The translations under genes and the position numbers were made by a program. A stretch of DNA of 64,000 nt from Fibrisoma limi BUZ 3 (GTDB lineage: Bacteria > Bacteroidota > Bacteroidia > Cytophagales > Spirosomataceae): contig NZ_CAIT01000009.1 of the NCBI RefSeq assembly GCF_000296815.2, positions 1,550,001-1,614,000 on the forward strand, read 5' to 3'. The notes beneath the pieces are model-generated. The model was not told the DNA's origin. It did not search any database and saw only the letters and a program-made list of their open reading frames with translations. This document shows, piece after piece, positions 1-8,889 of the stretch (within the stretch, counting starts at the first letter, position 1; each line of letters opens with the position of its first letter).

Positions 1-262
1 CTCCGGTCGTGCCATCAACTGATCTGAAATAAACGGGGTCCTGCCGCAGGGTCATAGCCTGCGTGATCATCTGGCTTTCGTCTGGGTTGATTTCGTAATT
101 GTAGACAATACTGGGTAACCTGAGTAAGAACAGCAATACCGTTACGGCTACCAGAAAGGTTCGCTCGCTGATTTTGCCGTTAGTGGCCAACCACAAACTC
201 CCCCAACACAGTACATAAACGGGCAACCAGTACAGAATTGGGTACGTGTCAAAACTTGGCAT
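1..262 (-). CDS. Membrane glycosyltransferase (ArnT/PMT, GT39-like), N-terminal part only
   Basis: The reading frame starts at an ATG at 262 and runs off the left edge, so only about 87 residues are visible. It has two hydrophobic segments (about residues 6-26 and 34-52) followed by an N-P-D-E-S-Q motif at 59-64. An acidic pair just after the first membrane segments is typical of the catalytic loop of ArnT/PMT-type transferases, which move sugars from a polyprenyl-phosphate carrier. The family call rests on this short stretch and is tentative. The gene follows the epimerase on the same strand but a terminator hairpin lies between them. Confidence 0.5.
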   Translation of the reverse strand, partial: MPSFDTYPILYWLPVYVLCWGSLWLATNGKISERTFLVAVTVLLFLLRLPSIVYNYEINPDESQMITQAMTLRQDPVYFRSVDGTTG

Positions 263-275
263 GGGTGCAAAATTA

Positions 276-304
276 AAAATGTCAGCCGTGAAGGCTGACA
301 TTTT
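276..304 (-). terminator. Intrinsic terminator after the epimerase gene
   Basis: A perfect 12-bp stem (276-287 with 293-304) encloses a 5-nt loop. Read on the minus strand it is followed by a T-rich run, as expected for Rho-independent termination 17 nt after the epimerase stop codon. Confidence 0.75.
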
Positions 305-321
305 CAACGGTTTACAATGCG

Positions 322-1395
322 TTATTTAACAACAGCCAGCCGAGCGGCCATGCTATCATGAATCTGCACCATCGTCTCTTTCAGATCAAACGTCCAATGC
401 CAGTCCGGATAGTGCTGCTTAAACTTGCTCAGGTCGCTGATGTACCAGATGTGGTCACCAATCCGGTTTGTTTCAGAATAGGTGTAGTTCATCTTGTTGC
501 CTGAAATCTCTTCACACAAGGTAATAGCCTCCAGCATCGAGCAGTTCGCATAGCGTCCACCGCCGGCGTTGTATACCTCGCCCGGGCGTGGATTCTGGTA
601 GAAGTGCCAGAACATATTCACCAGGTCCCAGCTGTGGATGTTGTCACGAACCTGCTTGCCTTTGTAGCCAAAGATAGTGTACTGGTTGCCTGTGATGGCA
701 CACTTCATCAGATACGATAAAAAGCCATGTAGCTGAGCCCCCGAGTGGTTAGGGCCCGTCAGGCAGCCACCCCGGAACACGCCGGTTTTCATACCAAAAT
801 AACGACCATACTCCTGCACCATGATATCGGCTGCTACCTTCGACGCCCCAAAGATGGAGTGCTTGGTGTGGTCCAGGCTCATGTGCTCATCGATGCCGTT
901 TTCAAAGTAGGGATGATTCTGGTCAATCTCCCAGCGAGTTTCGGTCTCGACCAGCGGCAGGAAGTTGGGGTTATCGCCATAGACCTTGTTGGTGGAGGTG
1001 AAAATAAAGACAGCCTCCGGGCAGTGCTGGCGGGTCATCTCCAGCAGATTCAGCGTACCGACGGCATTTACCCCAAAGTCGGTGAAGGGTTCACGGGCGG
1101 CCCAGTCGTGGCTGGGCTGAGCAGCCGTATGCAGAATTAGTTTGATATCAGCACCGTATTCACGGAAAATGGGTTCCAGTTGTGGGACTTCGCGGATATC
1201 AGCCGTGTAATGTTTATAAGTGGCGTAGGTATCGGCCAGTCGGTTGCGGTTCCACTCGGTAGAGCCGTCGGCACCAAAGAAGTACTGACGCATGTTGTTA
1301 TCGATACCGATGATAGCGTCAAACTTATCAGCGAAAAAAGCAACGGCTTCGCTGCCAATCAAACCGGCTGATCCTGTAACCAGTGCAATATTCAT
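322..1395 (-). CDS. NAD-dependent epimerase/dehydratase, CDP-paratose 2-epimerase-like
   Basis: Extended short-chain dehydrogenase of 357 residues. The Rossmann motif GSAGLIG is at residues 8-14 and TSTNKVYGD marks the usual active-site Ser/Thr strand. The region normally holding the catalytic YxxxK reads FGASK, with Phe182 in place of Tyr and Lys186 kept. The rest resembles CDP-tyvelose/paratose 2-epimerases and related sugar-nucleotide epimerases, so a role in surface-glycan precursor synthesis is likely; the exact substrate cannot be read. I chose the ATG at 1395 because it places the glycine motif right after the start; a TTG at 1440 would add 15 residues without homology. Confidence 0.75.
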   Translation of the reverse strand: MNIALVTGSAGLIGSEAVAFFADKFDAIIGIDNNMRQYFFGADGSTEWNRNRLADTYATYKHYTADIREVPQLEPIFREYGADIKLILHTAAQPSHDWAAREPFTDFGVNAVGTLNLLEMTRQHCPEAVFIFTSTNKVYGDNPNFLPLVETETRWEIDQNHPYFENGIDEHMSLDHTKHSIFGASKVAADIMVQEYGRYFGMKTGVFRGGCLTGPNHSGAQLHGFLSYLMKCAITGNQYTIFGYKGKQVRDNIHSWDLVNMFWHFYQNPRPGEVYNAGGGRYANCSMLEAITLCEEISGNKMNYTYSETNRIGDHIWYISDLSKFKQHYPDWHWTFDLKETMVQIHDSMAARLAVVK

Positions 1396-1519
1396 AACCT
1401 GTGTGCAGTTTATTAAAGCTTCGTTACCTAAAAAGTCCAATTATTGACTAAATGAGCGGCCAAAGTAACGCAAAAAAATCATATTTACAGAACCGCTTCC
1501 TAAAAATGAAAAGTTACAA

Positions 1520-1560
1520 AAAAGCGATGCACCAGCCTGAATAGCTTGTACATCGCTTTT
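1520..1560 (-). terminator. Probable terminator after the small lipoprotein gene
   Basis: A 10-bp stem (1520-1529 with 1551-1560) with a 21-nt loop is followed on the minus strand by a T run. It lies downstream of the lipoprotein stop at 1604 in the direction of transcription. Confidence 0.6.
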
Positions 1561-1603
1561 CGCAAGATTCATCAATGATAACAGCACAATAGTTGTAAAA
1601 CTA

Positions 1604-1855
1604 TTACGCCCCTTCGCCAATTGTACCTGCCCCGAACAGTTTTTCGCGAATTTTTTGCGTACGGTCTTCCAGTGATGGGTTTGGCGTGTACTTGTATTTT
1701 GACTGAACAGCGGCTGAATCTTCGTGAGGACCGTACACATACGGATCATTACGCCGATAGTCCGACTGCCGAATGGTATTATATTTCTGGTAATCACAAG
1801 ACGCCAGCGACAGCACCGCGACGACCAGTAATCCTTTACTTAATGCGCTTTTCAT
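1604..1855 (-). CDS. Small lipoprotein of unknown function
   Basis: 83 residues. A lysine-containing N-terminus, a hydrophobic core and the lipobox L-A-S-C (Cys20) indicate cleavage by signal peptidase II and lipid anchoring. The mature part is short, polar and rich in Tyr, Asp and Arg, with no recognised domain. It stands alone between the epimerase and the M3 peptidase with a hairpin behind it. No function can be assigned. Confidence 0.65.
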   Translation of the reverse strand: MKSALSKGLLVVAVLSLASCDYQKYNTIRQSDYRRNDPYVYGPHEDSAAVQSKYKYTPNPSLEDRTQKIREKLFGAGTIGEGA

Positions 1856-1954
1856 AGCAAGCTGGTTACGAATTGATTCGGCAAAATTAGTAAACAGTTG
1901 TCAGTCAATCGTCATTCGTGCGTAGTTTTTTACACCCTGTCGATATATAACCAA

Positions 1955-3691
1955 CTACGACTTTTTCAGCTGCTCAATTTCCTCCCACACAAAGCCGATT
2001 AGCTCCTGGATGTGCTGCCTTGAAAAATCGAATGGAACCTGAGCCGCATCATAAATAGCCCGAATGGGCGCTTTGTAGCCCAGACTCAAAGCATCCTTGT
2101 AGCCCTGTAGCCCTGTAGCCGGATCTTTCCGATAATTACGCCAGATACCAATGGCACCTAACTGAGCAATGCCATATTCAATGTAATAGAAGGGCACCTC
2201 ATATAAGTGCAACTGCCGTTGCCAGACATAGGCATTGAATGACTCCAACCCGGACCAATCCGTTACGTTGTCACTGAACTGATCGTAAATCTGAAGCCAG
2301 TTTTGTTCCCGCTCAGTTATCGAGTGTGTAGGGTTCTCATAAATCCAATGCTGGAACTTGTCAATCGTAGCTACCCATGGCAACGTTTCGATAATCGATT
2401 CAAGATGCTGAAGCTTTGCCCGGCGCAGCTCCTCGGGATTATCAAAGAATACATCCCAATGGTCCATAGACAGCAGCTCCATACTCATGGAGGCTAGTTC
2501 AGCCACTTCCATAGGCGGGTTTCGGAAAGCTTTTAGCGGCAACTCCCGCGTCAGGAATGAATGCACAGCATGGCCACCTTCATGCACCATCGTAACCAGA
2601 TCGCGCAGGCTCGACGTAGCATTCATAAAAATGAACGGGACACCGATTTCTTCGAGTGGGTAATTATAGCCGCCGGGAGCCTTACCCTTCCGCGACTCGA
2701 GATCCAGATGGCCCATAGCCCGCATAATGCGCAGATAGTTGCCGAGTTGAACATCAAGCCGGTCAAAGCAGGCAATGGTTTTTTCCAGTAGTTCATTACT
2801 CGTCGTAAACGGTTTCAAAGGCGGATGTCCATCGGGATCTACCTTTGAATCCCACGGGCGGAGCGGATCGACACTTAGTTTCTGTTTACGCTCATTGGCC
2901 AGCGTATCCAGTAGAGGCACTACGGCCGCTGCTACTGACTCGTGGAAGTTAAAGCAATCATCGGGGGTGTAATCGAATCGTCCGAGAGCGGCAAACGCAT
3001 AATCGCGGAAATTGGCAAAACCGGCATTCACAGCCACCTGATGACGTAGCGTACGCAGGCGGTCAAAGAGTTCATCGAGCGACTCATGATCTTCATAACG
3101 TCGTTCCCAGATTTTACGCCACGCTTCCTCCCGTACGGCCCGGTCGGTTGATTGCAATAGATCGCTGGCTTGCTGCAGGGTGACTTCTTTTCCGTCAATA
3201 ACCACCGTCATGGCTCCGGCAATGGCCCCGTATTTCCGCTCTTCCGTTTGCATTTCGGTCTGTAGCGGAATGTTTTCTTCCCGAAAAATTTCGATAGCTT
3301 TCTTCATACTCCGCACCATTACGTCGTAGCCGGCGTCGGTAAGCTGGCTCAGGAACGGGCTATTGACAGCTTTCAGGTCAAGGTCGTTGCCATACGCCGT
3401 CATCTGCGGCTGAATGTCGGCAATGAAAAAATTCAGTTTGCTAATCAGGTCTTCGTTTGACGTATCGCAGGTCATTCGAATGTATCGCCAGGCAAAATTT
3501 TCGGACAGATACGATTCCAGTTCACTACGATCCAGTAGCCATTGGTGCAGGTCGTCGGCGTTCTCAATCGGTCTGTTCAGCAGATTGTCGTAAAACGGTC
3601 TGACGTCTTCCCAGCTTTTCAACTCCATCTCTTCTCCAATGAAGGGACGAGATGGGCGGGTGGGTATTTCCAGTGTTGTATCCTGAATCAT
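1955..3691 (-). CDS. M3 family oligoendopeptidase (PepF-like)
   Basis: A 578-residue cytosolic-looking protein without signal peptide. The zinc-binding HExxH motif of the M3 (thimet oligopeptidase) clan appears as HEGGH at about residues 370-374, followed by A-V-H-S-F as in PepF-type enzymes, so it should cleave short peptides. Length is normal for the family. The start is placed at the ATG at 3691; the frame opens at a TTG at 3730, adding 13 residues without family character. It is divergent from the BlaI-type repressor, and the two BlaI-like operators lie in the shared region, so co-regulation is possible but not shown. Confidence 0.85.
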   Translation of the reverse strand: MIQDTTLEIPTRPSRPFIGEEMELKSWEDVRPFYDNLLNRPIENADDLHQWLLDRSELESYLSENFAWRYIRMTCDTSNEDLISKLNFFIADIQPQMTAYGNDLDLKAVNSPFLSQLTDAGYDVMVRSMKKAIEIFREENIPLQTEMQTEERKYGAIAGAMTVVIDGKEVTLQQASDLLQSTDRAVREEAWRKIWERRYEDHESLDELFDRLRTLRHQVAVNAGFANFRDYAFAALGRFDYTPDDCFNFHESVAAAVVPLLDTLANERKQKLSVDPLRPWDSKVDPDGHPPLKPFTTSNELLEKTIACFDRLDVQLGNYLRIMRAMGHLDLESRKGKAPGGYNYPLEEIGVPFIFMNATSSLRDLVTMVHEGGHAVHSFLTRELPLKAFRNPPMEVAELASMSMELLSMDHWDVFFDNPEELRRAKLQHLESIIETLPWVATIDKFQHWIYENPTHSITEREQNWLQIYDQFSDNVTDWSGLESFNAYVWQRQLHLYEVPFYYIEYGIAQLGAIGIWRNYRKDPATGLQGYKDALSLGYKAPIRAIYDAAQVPFDFSRQHIQELIGFVWEEIEQLKKS

Positions 3692-3789
3692 TTGTTGCGT
3701 AGGCGTCGGCCTGTTTCGTAAAAGCTGCAAAAAAACATACTGATTGATGCCTTACAATAATCCGCTGTAAAAGTTTTTTGTTCAAACGC

Positions 3790-3820
3790 TTGTATTTACG
3801 AAAGGCTTCGTATATGTTTA
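3790..3820 (+). promoter_or_regulatory. Possible promoter of the blaI-like gene
   Basis: A TTG at 3790-3792 is followed after 20 nt by TATGTTTA at 3813-3820, one base from the Bacteroidota -7 consensus TAnnTTTG. The first inverted repeat (3797-3812) would lie between the two boxes and the second (3822-3837) over the expected start of transcription. Confidence 0.4.
3797..3812. promoter_or_regulatory. Putative BlaI-type operator 1
   Basis: The inverted repeat TACGAA-AGGC-TTCGTA is perfect in both half-sites. The same half-sites recur 25 bp further at 3822-3837, directly before the BlaI/MecI-type repressor gene, whose family binds dyad operators in its own promoter. Confidence 0.6.
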
Positions 3821-3821
3821 C

Positions 3822-3837
3822 TACGAAATCATTCGTA
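3822..3837. promoter_or_regulatory. Putative BlaI-type operator 2
   Basis: The inverted repeat TACGAA-ATCA-TTCGTA has the same half-sites and 4-bp spacer length as operator 1 but a different spacer sequence, so selection acts on the half-sites. It ends 5 bp before the repressor start codon at 3843. Confidence 0.6.
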
Positions 3838-3842
3838 CATAC

Positions 3843-4226
3843 ATGGTAAAACCAACCGACTCTGAATTGGAAATTCTGCACGTACTGTGGCTAAACGGTC
3901 CCAGCACGGTCCGGCAGATTCATGAGGAGCTAAGCCGAAATCGCGACATCGGCTACACGACCGCTCTGAAACTGATGCAGATCATGTACGAGAAAGGCCT
4001 GCTGACGCGCACAGAAGACGCCCGATCGCACGTGTATACAGCCGCCGTCAGTGAAGAAGACACGCAACGGAGTCTGGTCGATCGCTTTGTCGAAACTACG
4101 TTCCGCGGTTCAGCCTCGAAGCTGGTTATGCAGGTACTAGGCCAACATAAGGCATCGCGTGAAGAGTTGGACGAGATCAAAAATCTGCTGAAACAGATTG
4201 ATCAGAATACAACTGACGAAAAATGA
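3843..4226 (+). CDS. BlaI/MecI/CopY family transcriptional repressor
   Basis: 127 residues. An N-terminal winged helix (about residues 3-75, including S-E-L-E-I-L, T-V-R-Q-I and T-T-A-L-K-L-M) is followed by a helical dimerisation tail. The family represses its own operon and is inactivated by proteolysis triggered by a BlaR1/MecR1-type M56 sensor, which is encoded 37 bp downstream. Two matching dyads lie directly upstream. In Bacteroidota such pairs are often unrelated to beta-lactamase, and none is encoded nearby, so the inducing signal is unknown. Confidence 0.9.
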   Translation: MVKPTDSELEILHVLWLNGPSTVRQIHEELSRNRDIGYTTALKLMQIMYEKGLLTRTEDARSHVYTAAVSEEDTQRSLVDRFVETTFRGSASKLVMQVLGQHKASREELDEIKNLLKQIDQNTTDEK

Positions 4227-4263
4227 CTATAACGAGTAATAAGGCGTGTAATTCATTCAGCAT

Positions 4264-6735
4264 ATGCAATTTTCACACTTTCTGTCCGGTCCCGTAGCCC
4301 ACGCACTTGGCTGGACACTCCTTCACGCGCTTTGGCAGGGATTTGCCATTGTTTTACCCACGGCCATTATTCTTCATGTTTTACGTCGGCGGTCGAGCAA
4401 CCTTCGCTATACTATCGGCGTGGCGACCCTTTTTGCCCAGTTACTCATTTCAGCCCTGACATTCGGCTGGTATTACGAACCGCTGCCGACGGCTACGGCC
4501 GTTAACTCACCCGCCCTGATACCCGCTTTGCCTATTTACTGGCAATCAGCCAATACTCCGTTGCCGTGGTACCAGTCAGTTTTGTTGTTTCTGGAAAGCC
4601 ACCTTACTCAGTTTGTTATGGTATACCTGATGGGCGTAGCTGTTTTTGGCCTGCGACTGACGGGCGGCTGGCTGTATCTGCAACAACTCCGCCGGGCCGC
4701 CACCCGTCCGGCTACGGCCCAATTGGTTGCCCTAACAGAGCGTCTTCGCGAGCGCCTGGCTATTCGGTCGGTTATCCAGACCAGGGAGTCGGCACAAATC
4801 ACCGTACCGATGGTTGTAGGCGTATTGAAACCAGTTCTCCTTCTTCCGATCGGATTGACCACAGGCCTGACCATACAGGAGGTTGAGGCCGTTCTGGCGC
4901 ACGAACTGGCGCACGTCAAGCGACACGATTACGCCGTCAACCTGCTACAGTCAGTCGTTGAAGTCCTGTACTTTTTTCATCCGGCCTTGTGGTGGCTATC
5001 GGCGCGTGTGCGTGAAGAACGCGAACATTGCTGCGATGACCTCGCTGTTCAGGCCTGTGGTAATAGTCGCGTGCTGGCCCAGGCACTGGCCCACGTCGAA
5101 GAATTACGGCTGGTTCAGGCACCTGCGCTCGCGGTTGCGTTTGCCTCAAAGCGCCAGCAGTTGCTGCACCGGGTTCGGCGGGTGCTGGGCGTACCAACCC
5201 GTCCTCTTGTGTCAAACGGCAGTCTGGCTGGTCTCACCCTGGCGACAATACTGCTCATGAGCGCGTCGGTGTATGCTGTTCAGCAGAACGTACAACAGGA
5301 AAAACGGCACGAGCGCTCAACCCAAAACAAGCCAAAGGGCAAAACAGAATTTGGTCTGCTCGACAACAACAGCATTGAATACGTAATCTGGCATGGAAAA
5401 CGGTTGCCAGCCCGACGAATCAGCCACTTAAAGGCTCAGTTAGTGCAGCTCAAAGAAGGTAACCTTCAACTGAGTCAGATAACCAACGAGACCGATCGCG
5501 ATATCCTTGAGCACATACTTGAAGCCAGCAACGAAAATAAGGCGTTGGTCCGAGTGGATACATTGGTACCTGTCTGGGCTGAATTGGACTACAACACGAT
5601 CATGAGCAGCGCTTTTGAAGCCGCCAACGCAGCCGGTTCATTCCCCGCCGACGAAGCCACTATGGCAACCGTACTGACTAAAATCGGCAAGCTGGATTAT
5701 AATCGTATTATCAGTGGCGCACTCAGTGGGGTTAAACTACCCAACGTAAGTGTACTGGATTCATTGCCCGATAACTATTTAAGCGATCAACGTCGGCATC
5801 TTGACAGCCTGGGCCGAATGATGGAACAAAAGCAAGCGCAGATGGAAGCCTTGCATCAGCAGATGGAAAAGGCTGAATTCCAGGCGGAAGAAATGCAACG
5901 CCGGATGTCGCTACTGGATATGCAGAAAAATAAAGCGATGCAGCAGCGGCTGGAATTGATCGAAAAACAGCGCGAGCAATTGGAGCGCGAACAACAGAAA
6001 TCAGACGAAGAGCTTGAAAAGCGCTTTAAAGAGTTCGAGCAAAAAATAAAGGACAGCGAGAGCAACGTAGAGCGTTACAACAAGCTGATCGAAGACGCAC
6101 AGAAACAGTTGCGGGAAGCCGAGAAGCCATTGGCGGAGCTACAGCGTAAGATGGAAAGGTTGGAACAGGAGGCATCGATGAGTGAGCTGGGGTACAACGA
6201 CAACTTAAATCTTGAGTTAAACCGTACCCTTAACCATGATTTGAACCGCAATCTGGATGGCAGAGCACGGAGAGCCACAACGATACCGAGAGTTCGTCGG
6301 CCTGGCTCAGTACGTGGGGCTTTATCGCCAGCAGCCCCACTGGTACCAGGTACTGCCACCGCCCCCGGGCCTACCCCCAGCGTAGCACCAGTAATTGTAC
6401 CGGGCGTACCCGCCCCGGCTCTGGCTCCCACTCCATCCATACCCGGCGCAACCACCAAACCCCCAAGAACGCCCAAAGCCGTCAAACCCGCTAAAACACC
6501 TAAACCGGCCAAAGCGTCGAGCGCTGTTTATCCAGCAACGGAAACCAGCGTATCGCTGGCTGAGCTAGACAGACTGATTGACCAGCACTCGGGTATTGAA
6601 CAGGCTACGTTTATCTTCAAAGAAAATTCGCAGCAGCGGGTTCGGGTAAAATCGGCTACGTTTGTTAAACACAACGCTTCGACAGCTACGGCCACTGCAC
6701 CCGTAATTAATGAAGTGGAGACTACTAAAAAATAG
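4264..6735 (+). CDS. M56 family metallopeptidase (BlaR1-like) with long coiled-coil and proline-rich C-terminus
   Basis: 823 residues. The N-terminal third has several membrane segments and the M56 zinc motif HELAH at residues 213-217, followed by R-E-E-R-E-H-C-C-D-D, a conserved M56 downstream motif. A further membrane segment lies near residue 325. Instead of a penicillin-binding sensor domain, the C-terminal part contains an approximately 120-residue Gln/Glu/Lys-rich coiled coil (about 520-640) and a Pro/Ala/Thr-rich stretch (about 680-755), then a short folded-looking tail. It probably senses an envelope signal and cleaves the repressor encoded upstream; the sensed ligand cannot be inferred. 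It is much longer than a minimal M56 protein. Confidence 0.8.
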   Translation: MQFSHFLSGPVAHALGWTLLHALWQGFAIVLPTAIILHVLRRRSSNLRYTIGVATLFAQLLISALTFGWYYEPLPTATAVNSPALIPALPIYWQSANTPLPWYQSVLLFLESHLTQFVMVYLMGVAVFGLRLTGGWLYLQQLRRAATRPATAQLVALTERLRERLAIRSVIQTRESAQITVPMVVGVLKPVLLLPIGLTTGLTIQEVEAVLAHELAHVKRHDYAVNLLQSVVEVLYFFHPALWWLSARVREEREHCCDDLAVQACGNSRVLAQALAHVEELRLVQAPALAVAFASKRQQLLHRVRRVLGVPTRPLVSNGSLAGLTLATILLMSASVYAVQQNVQQEKRHERSTQNKPKGKTEFGLLDNNSIEYVIWHGKRLPARRISHLKAQLVQLKEGNLQLSQITNETDRDILEHILEASNENKALVRVDTLVPVWAELDYNTIMSSAFEAANAAGSFPADEATMATVLTKIGKLDYNRIISGALSGVKLPNVSVLDSLPDNYLSDQRRHLDSLGRMMEQKQAQMEALHQQMEKAEFQAEEMQRRMSLLDMQKNKAMQQRLELIEKQREQLEREQQKSDEELEKRFKEFEQKIKDSESNVERYNKLIEDAQKQLREAEKPLAELQRKMERLEQEASMSELGYNDNLNLELNRTLNHDLNRNLDGRARRATTIPRVRRPGSVRGALSPAAPLVPGTATAPGPTPSVAPVIVPGVPAPALAPTPSIPGATTKPPRTPKAVKPAKTPKPAKASSAVYPATETSVSLAELDRLIDQHSGIEQATFIFKENSQQRVRVKSATFVKHNASTATATAPVINEVETTKK

Positions 6736-6752
6736 CCGACGTTGCTCAAACC

Positions 6753-6794
6753 AACCAAAACGGGCCCAACATTGATGTTGGGCCCGTTTTGGTT
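6753..6794. terminator. Bidirectional terminator between M56 and reductase genes
   Basis: A perfect 20-bp inverted repeat (6753-6772 and 6775-6794) has only two bases between the arms. A- and T-rich flanks allow it to end transcription from both convergent genes, and it touches the stop codon of the minus-strand gene. Confidence 0.85.
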
Positions 6795-7909
6795 TACTCA
6801 ATTTCTATAATCACGTCATTCGTCAGGGGGTGTGCTACGCAGGTTAGTACGTAGCCCGCTTTCAGTTCGGCGTCGGTCAGGCCGTCTTCTTCATCCAGCT
6901 TCACCTTACCCGACGTACAGCGGCCCAGACAAGCCGTACACATCCCCGCCTGGCAGGAATAGGGCAGATCAATGTCGAGTTCCAGTGCCGCTTCCAGGAT
7001 GGTCTGATGCGGAGCAACGGTAAATTTATACTCACTGCCTTCATAAAGTACGGTGATCTCCGGGTTACCATCTTCATCATCGATAGCGCCACCAGCCCCG
7101 GCCTCTTCCACAACTTCGCCGACCGGTACGGGTGCTGTTACGTAGCTTTCCTTGAACACCCGCTCATTCGGCACGCCCAGCAACGATAAAGCCGAACGGG
7201 CTTCGGCCATCATGCCGTCTGGTCCACACAGATAGAACGTGGCATTCTGAAGCTGGTACGTATCTAACTCACTTAGCAGCTTTGTCAACGAATGCTGATT
7301 GAGCCGCCCTTCAAGTCCATTCCAGCCAAAACCGGGTTGACTCAATACGTGTGTCACCCGAAACCGGTTTTTACCATGAGCCTGCTCCATTGCATCCAGG
7401 TGTGCCCTATAAATGATAGACTCCTTATTACGGTTACCGTAAATCAGCCACACCCGACTAGCCGGTTCGACATGCAAAATGGATTTAGCCATCGAGAACA
7501 GGGGCGTTATGCCACTACCCGCTCCGATCAGTATAATTAACCGCTGGTTCTGTGCTTCCAGTCTGGGAGTGAAAGTCCCCATGGGCTCCAGCGTTTCGAT
7601 AATGTCGCCGGGTTTGATACGGTCGCAGAGGTAGTTCGAAGCCAATCCGCCCGGTACGCGCTTCACCGATACGGCCAGCGATACGTCCACGTGGGGCGAA
7701 CTAGCCATCGAATACGACCGCCGAACCTTCTGCCCGTTGATATTCAGCAGAAAGGTGAGAAACTGCCCCGGCTGATACCGAACTTCTTCGTTGATGGGGT
7801 GCCAGAAGGTAATCGTAACGGCGTCCGGGGTTTCACGAACGACGTCTTTCACTTTTAAAAAATATCGATTTGCCATTGTTTCAGGTTGCGCTTTGCTCTT
7901 TACAGACAT
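6794..7909 (-). CDS. Ferredoxin-NADP reductase-type oxidoreductase with C-terminal 2Fe-2S domain
   Basis: 371 residues. The order is an FAD-binding beta-barrel (R-R-S-Y-S-M-A-S), an NAD(P)-binding domain (GAGSGITPLFS) and a plant-type [2Fe-2S] ferredoxin domain with Cys319, Cys324, Cys327 and Cys357 in C-x4-C-x2-C-x29-C spacing. This is the layout of PaaE/HcR-type reductases, which pass electrons from NAD(P)H to a partner oxygenase or hydroxylase. No oxygenase is adjacent, so the partner is unknown. A second ATG at 7876 fits the family N-terminus better and may be the true start. A paralogue lies at 24134-25192. Confidence 0.85.
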   Translation of the reverse strand: MSVKSKAQPETMANRYFLKVKDVVRETPDAVTITFWHPINEEVRYQPGQFLTFLLNINGQKVRRSYSMASSPHVDVSLAVSVKRVPGGLASNYLCDRIKPGDIIETLEPMGTFTPRLEAQNQRLIILIGAGSGITPLFSMAKSILHVEPASRVWLIYGNRNKESIIYRAHLDAMEQAHGKNRFRVTHVLSQPGFGWNGLEGRLNQHSLTKLLSELDTYQLQNATFYLCGPDGMMAEARSALSLLGVPNERVFKESYVTAPVPVGEVVEEAGAGGAIDDEDGNPEITVLYEGSEYKFTVAPHQTILEAALELDIDLPYSCQAGMCTACLGRCTSGKVKLDEEDGLTDAELKAGYVLTCVAHPLTNDVIIEIE

Positions 7910-7955
7910 TGACTGTCAACCCCATCCGGGTTTATTGGCCACTGTCTGGCATCTG

Positions 7956-7963
7956 CAAAAGTA
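7956..7963 (-). promoter_or_regulatory. -7 promoter box of the reductase gene
   Basis: The minus strand reads TACTTTTG, a full match to the Bacteroidota -7 consensus TAnnTTTG, about 46 nt upstream of the first ATG. No clear -33 box is seen. Confidence 0.45.
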
Positions 7964-7987
7964 CGGCAGACAGCCGTTTGATACGCT

Positions 7988-8830
7988 TTATAAACGGTGA
8001 AACTCAACCAGCCGTTCAGCCGGGGCTTTTAAAATACGACCCATGGTCATCCCCTCCTCAGCCACGACCTGGCTTAGCTGGTCAGCGAAGTAGTAGGCAA
8101 TCGACCCGACGAAGTGAACAGGCCATTCACCTGCCTCCGGAAACCGACGCACGTAGATCGTCAGAAATAACCTGAACGCTTCTTTCACCAGGATAACAAC
8201 GTACGGATGCGCCAGATGTTCGGTCAGGAAGGGTGTGAAGGACGCGAAGTAGCGGTTGGGAAACGGCTTCTGGTACGCATTTTCCAACAGTGTAGCCCGG
8301 TCGAGGGAGTATCGTTCGTGGAAAGCAGCGCGCAGATCGTCCGGTAGCCGCTCCTGAAAGTAATCGCGGACAAGCGTTTTGCCAAGATACCCTCCGCTGC
8401 CTTCGTCGCCCAGCCAGAAGCCCAGCGACTGAATGCCGCGCGTAATCTGCCCATCAGCGTAGCAACAGGCATTGGCTCCGGTACCCAGAATGCATACGAT
8501 AGCAGCCTCCTGACCAGCCGCCCCCCGGGCCGCGCCCAGCATATCACTGTTGACATCGACAGTTAACAGGTTAGGGAACACCCCCTTGAGCGCATCAGCC
8601 ACGATGTAGTTTACGGTAGGCCCAATGCAGCCCGTTCCGTAAAAAAATACGTTTTGAACGGCAGCTCCGTTAATTTGAGGAAGCAGTTGCAACCGTAGGC
8701 GGTCAATTATGGTCTCTGTAGTCTGGTAATACGGATTAAATCCGTCGGTATGCAGGGTTTGAACGGTACCATTGGCAGCCACTAACCGCCAGTCTGTTTT
8801 TGTGGAGCCGCTATCGGCAATGAGCATCAT
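7988..8830 (-). CDS. BadF/BadG/BcrA/BcrD-type ATPase, N-acetylglucosamine kinase-like
   Basis: 280 residues. The N-terminal phosphate-binding motif A-D-S-G-S-T-K-T-D-W and the internal I-L-G-T-G-A-N-A-C mark the actin-like ATPase (ASKHA) fold of the BadF/NAGK family. Short single-domain members in Bacteroidota are usually annotated as N-acetylglucosamine kinases. That would fit amino-sugar or cell-wall recycling, also suggested by the nagB fusion at 56 kb, but the substrate is inferred. It lies upstream of the reductase gene on the same strand, with a predicted promoter between them. Confidence 0.75.
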   Translation of the reverse strand: MMLIADSGSTKTDWRLVAANGTVQTLHTDGFNPYYQTTETIIDRLRLQLLPQINGAAVQNVFFYGTGCIGPTVNYIVADALKGVFPNLLTVDVNSDMLGAARGAAGQEAAIVCILGTGANACCYADGQITRGIQSLGFWLGDEGSGGYLGKTLVRDYFQERLPDDLRAAFHERYSLDRATLLENAYQKPFPNRYFASFTPFLTEHLAHPYVVILVKEAFRLFLTIYVRRFPEAGEWPVHFVGSIAYYFADQLSQVVAEEGMTMGRILKAPAERLVEFHRL

Positions 8831-8889
8831 AGATTTTGTTTTGTGTGACGCCGGGAACTTCCGTTATGCGTAAGCCTGGCGAATGGGAA

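Noticed and set aside
1921-1959. Terminator after the M3 peptidase gene
   Set aside because: The 7-bp arms enclose a long loop and one arm overlaps the stop codon; too weak to call.
3843-6735. A beta-lactam resistance locus
   Set aside because: A BlaI-type repressor and M56 protease are present, but there is no beta-lactamase or penicillin-binding protein gene and no PBP-like sensor domain in the M56 protein.
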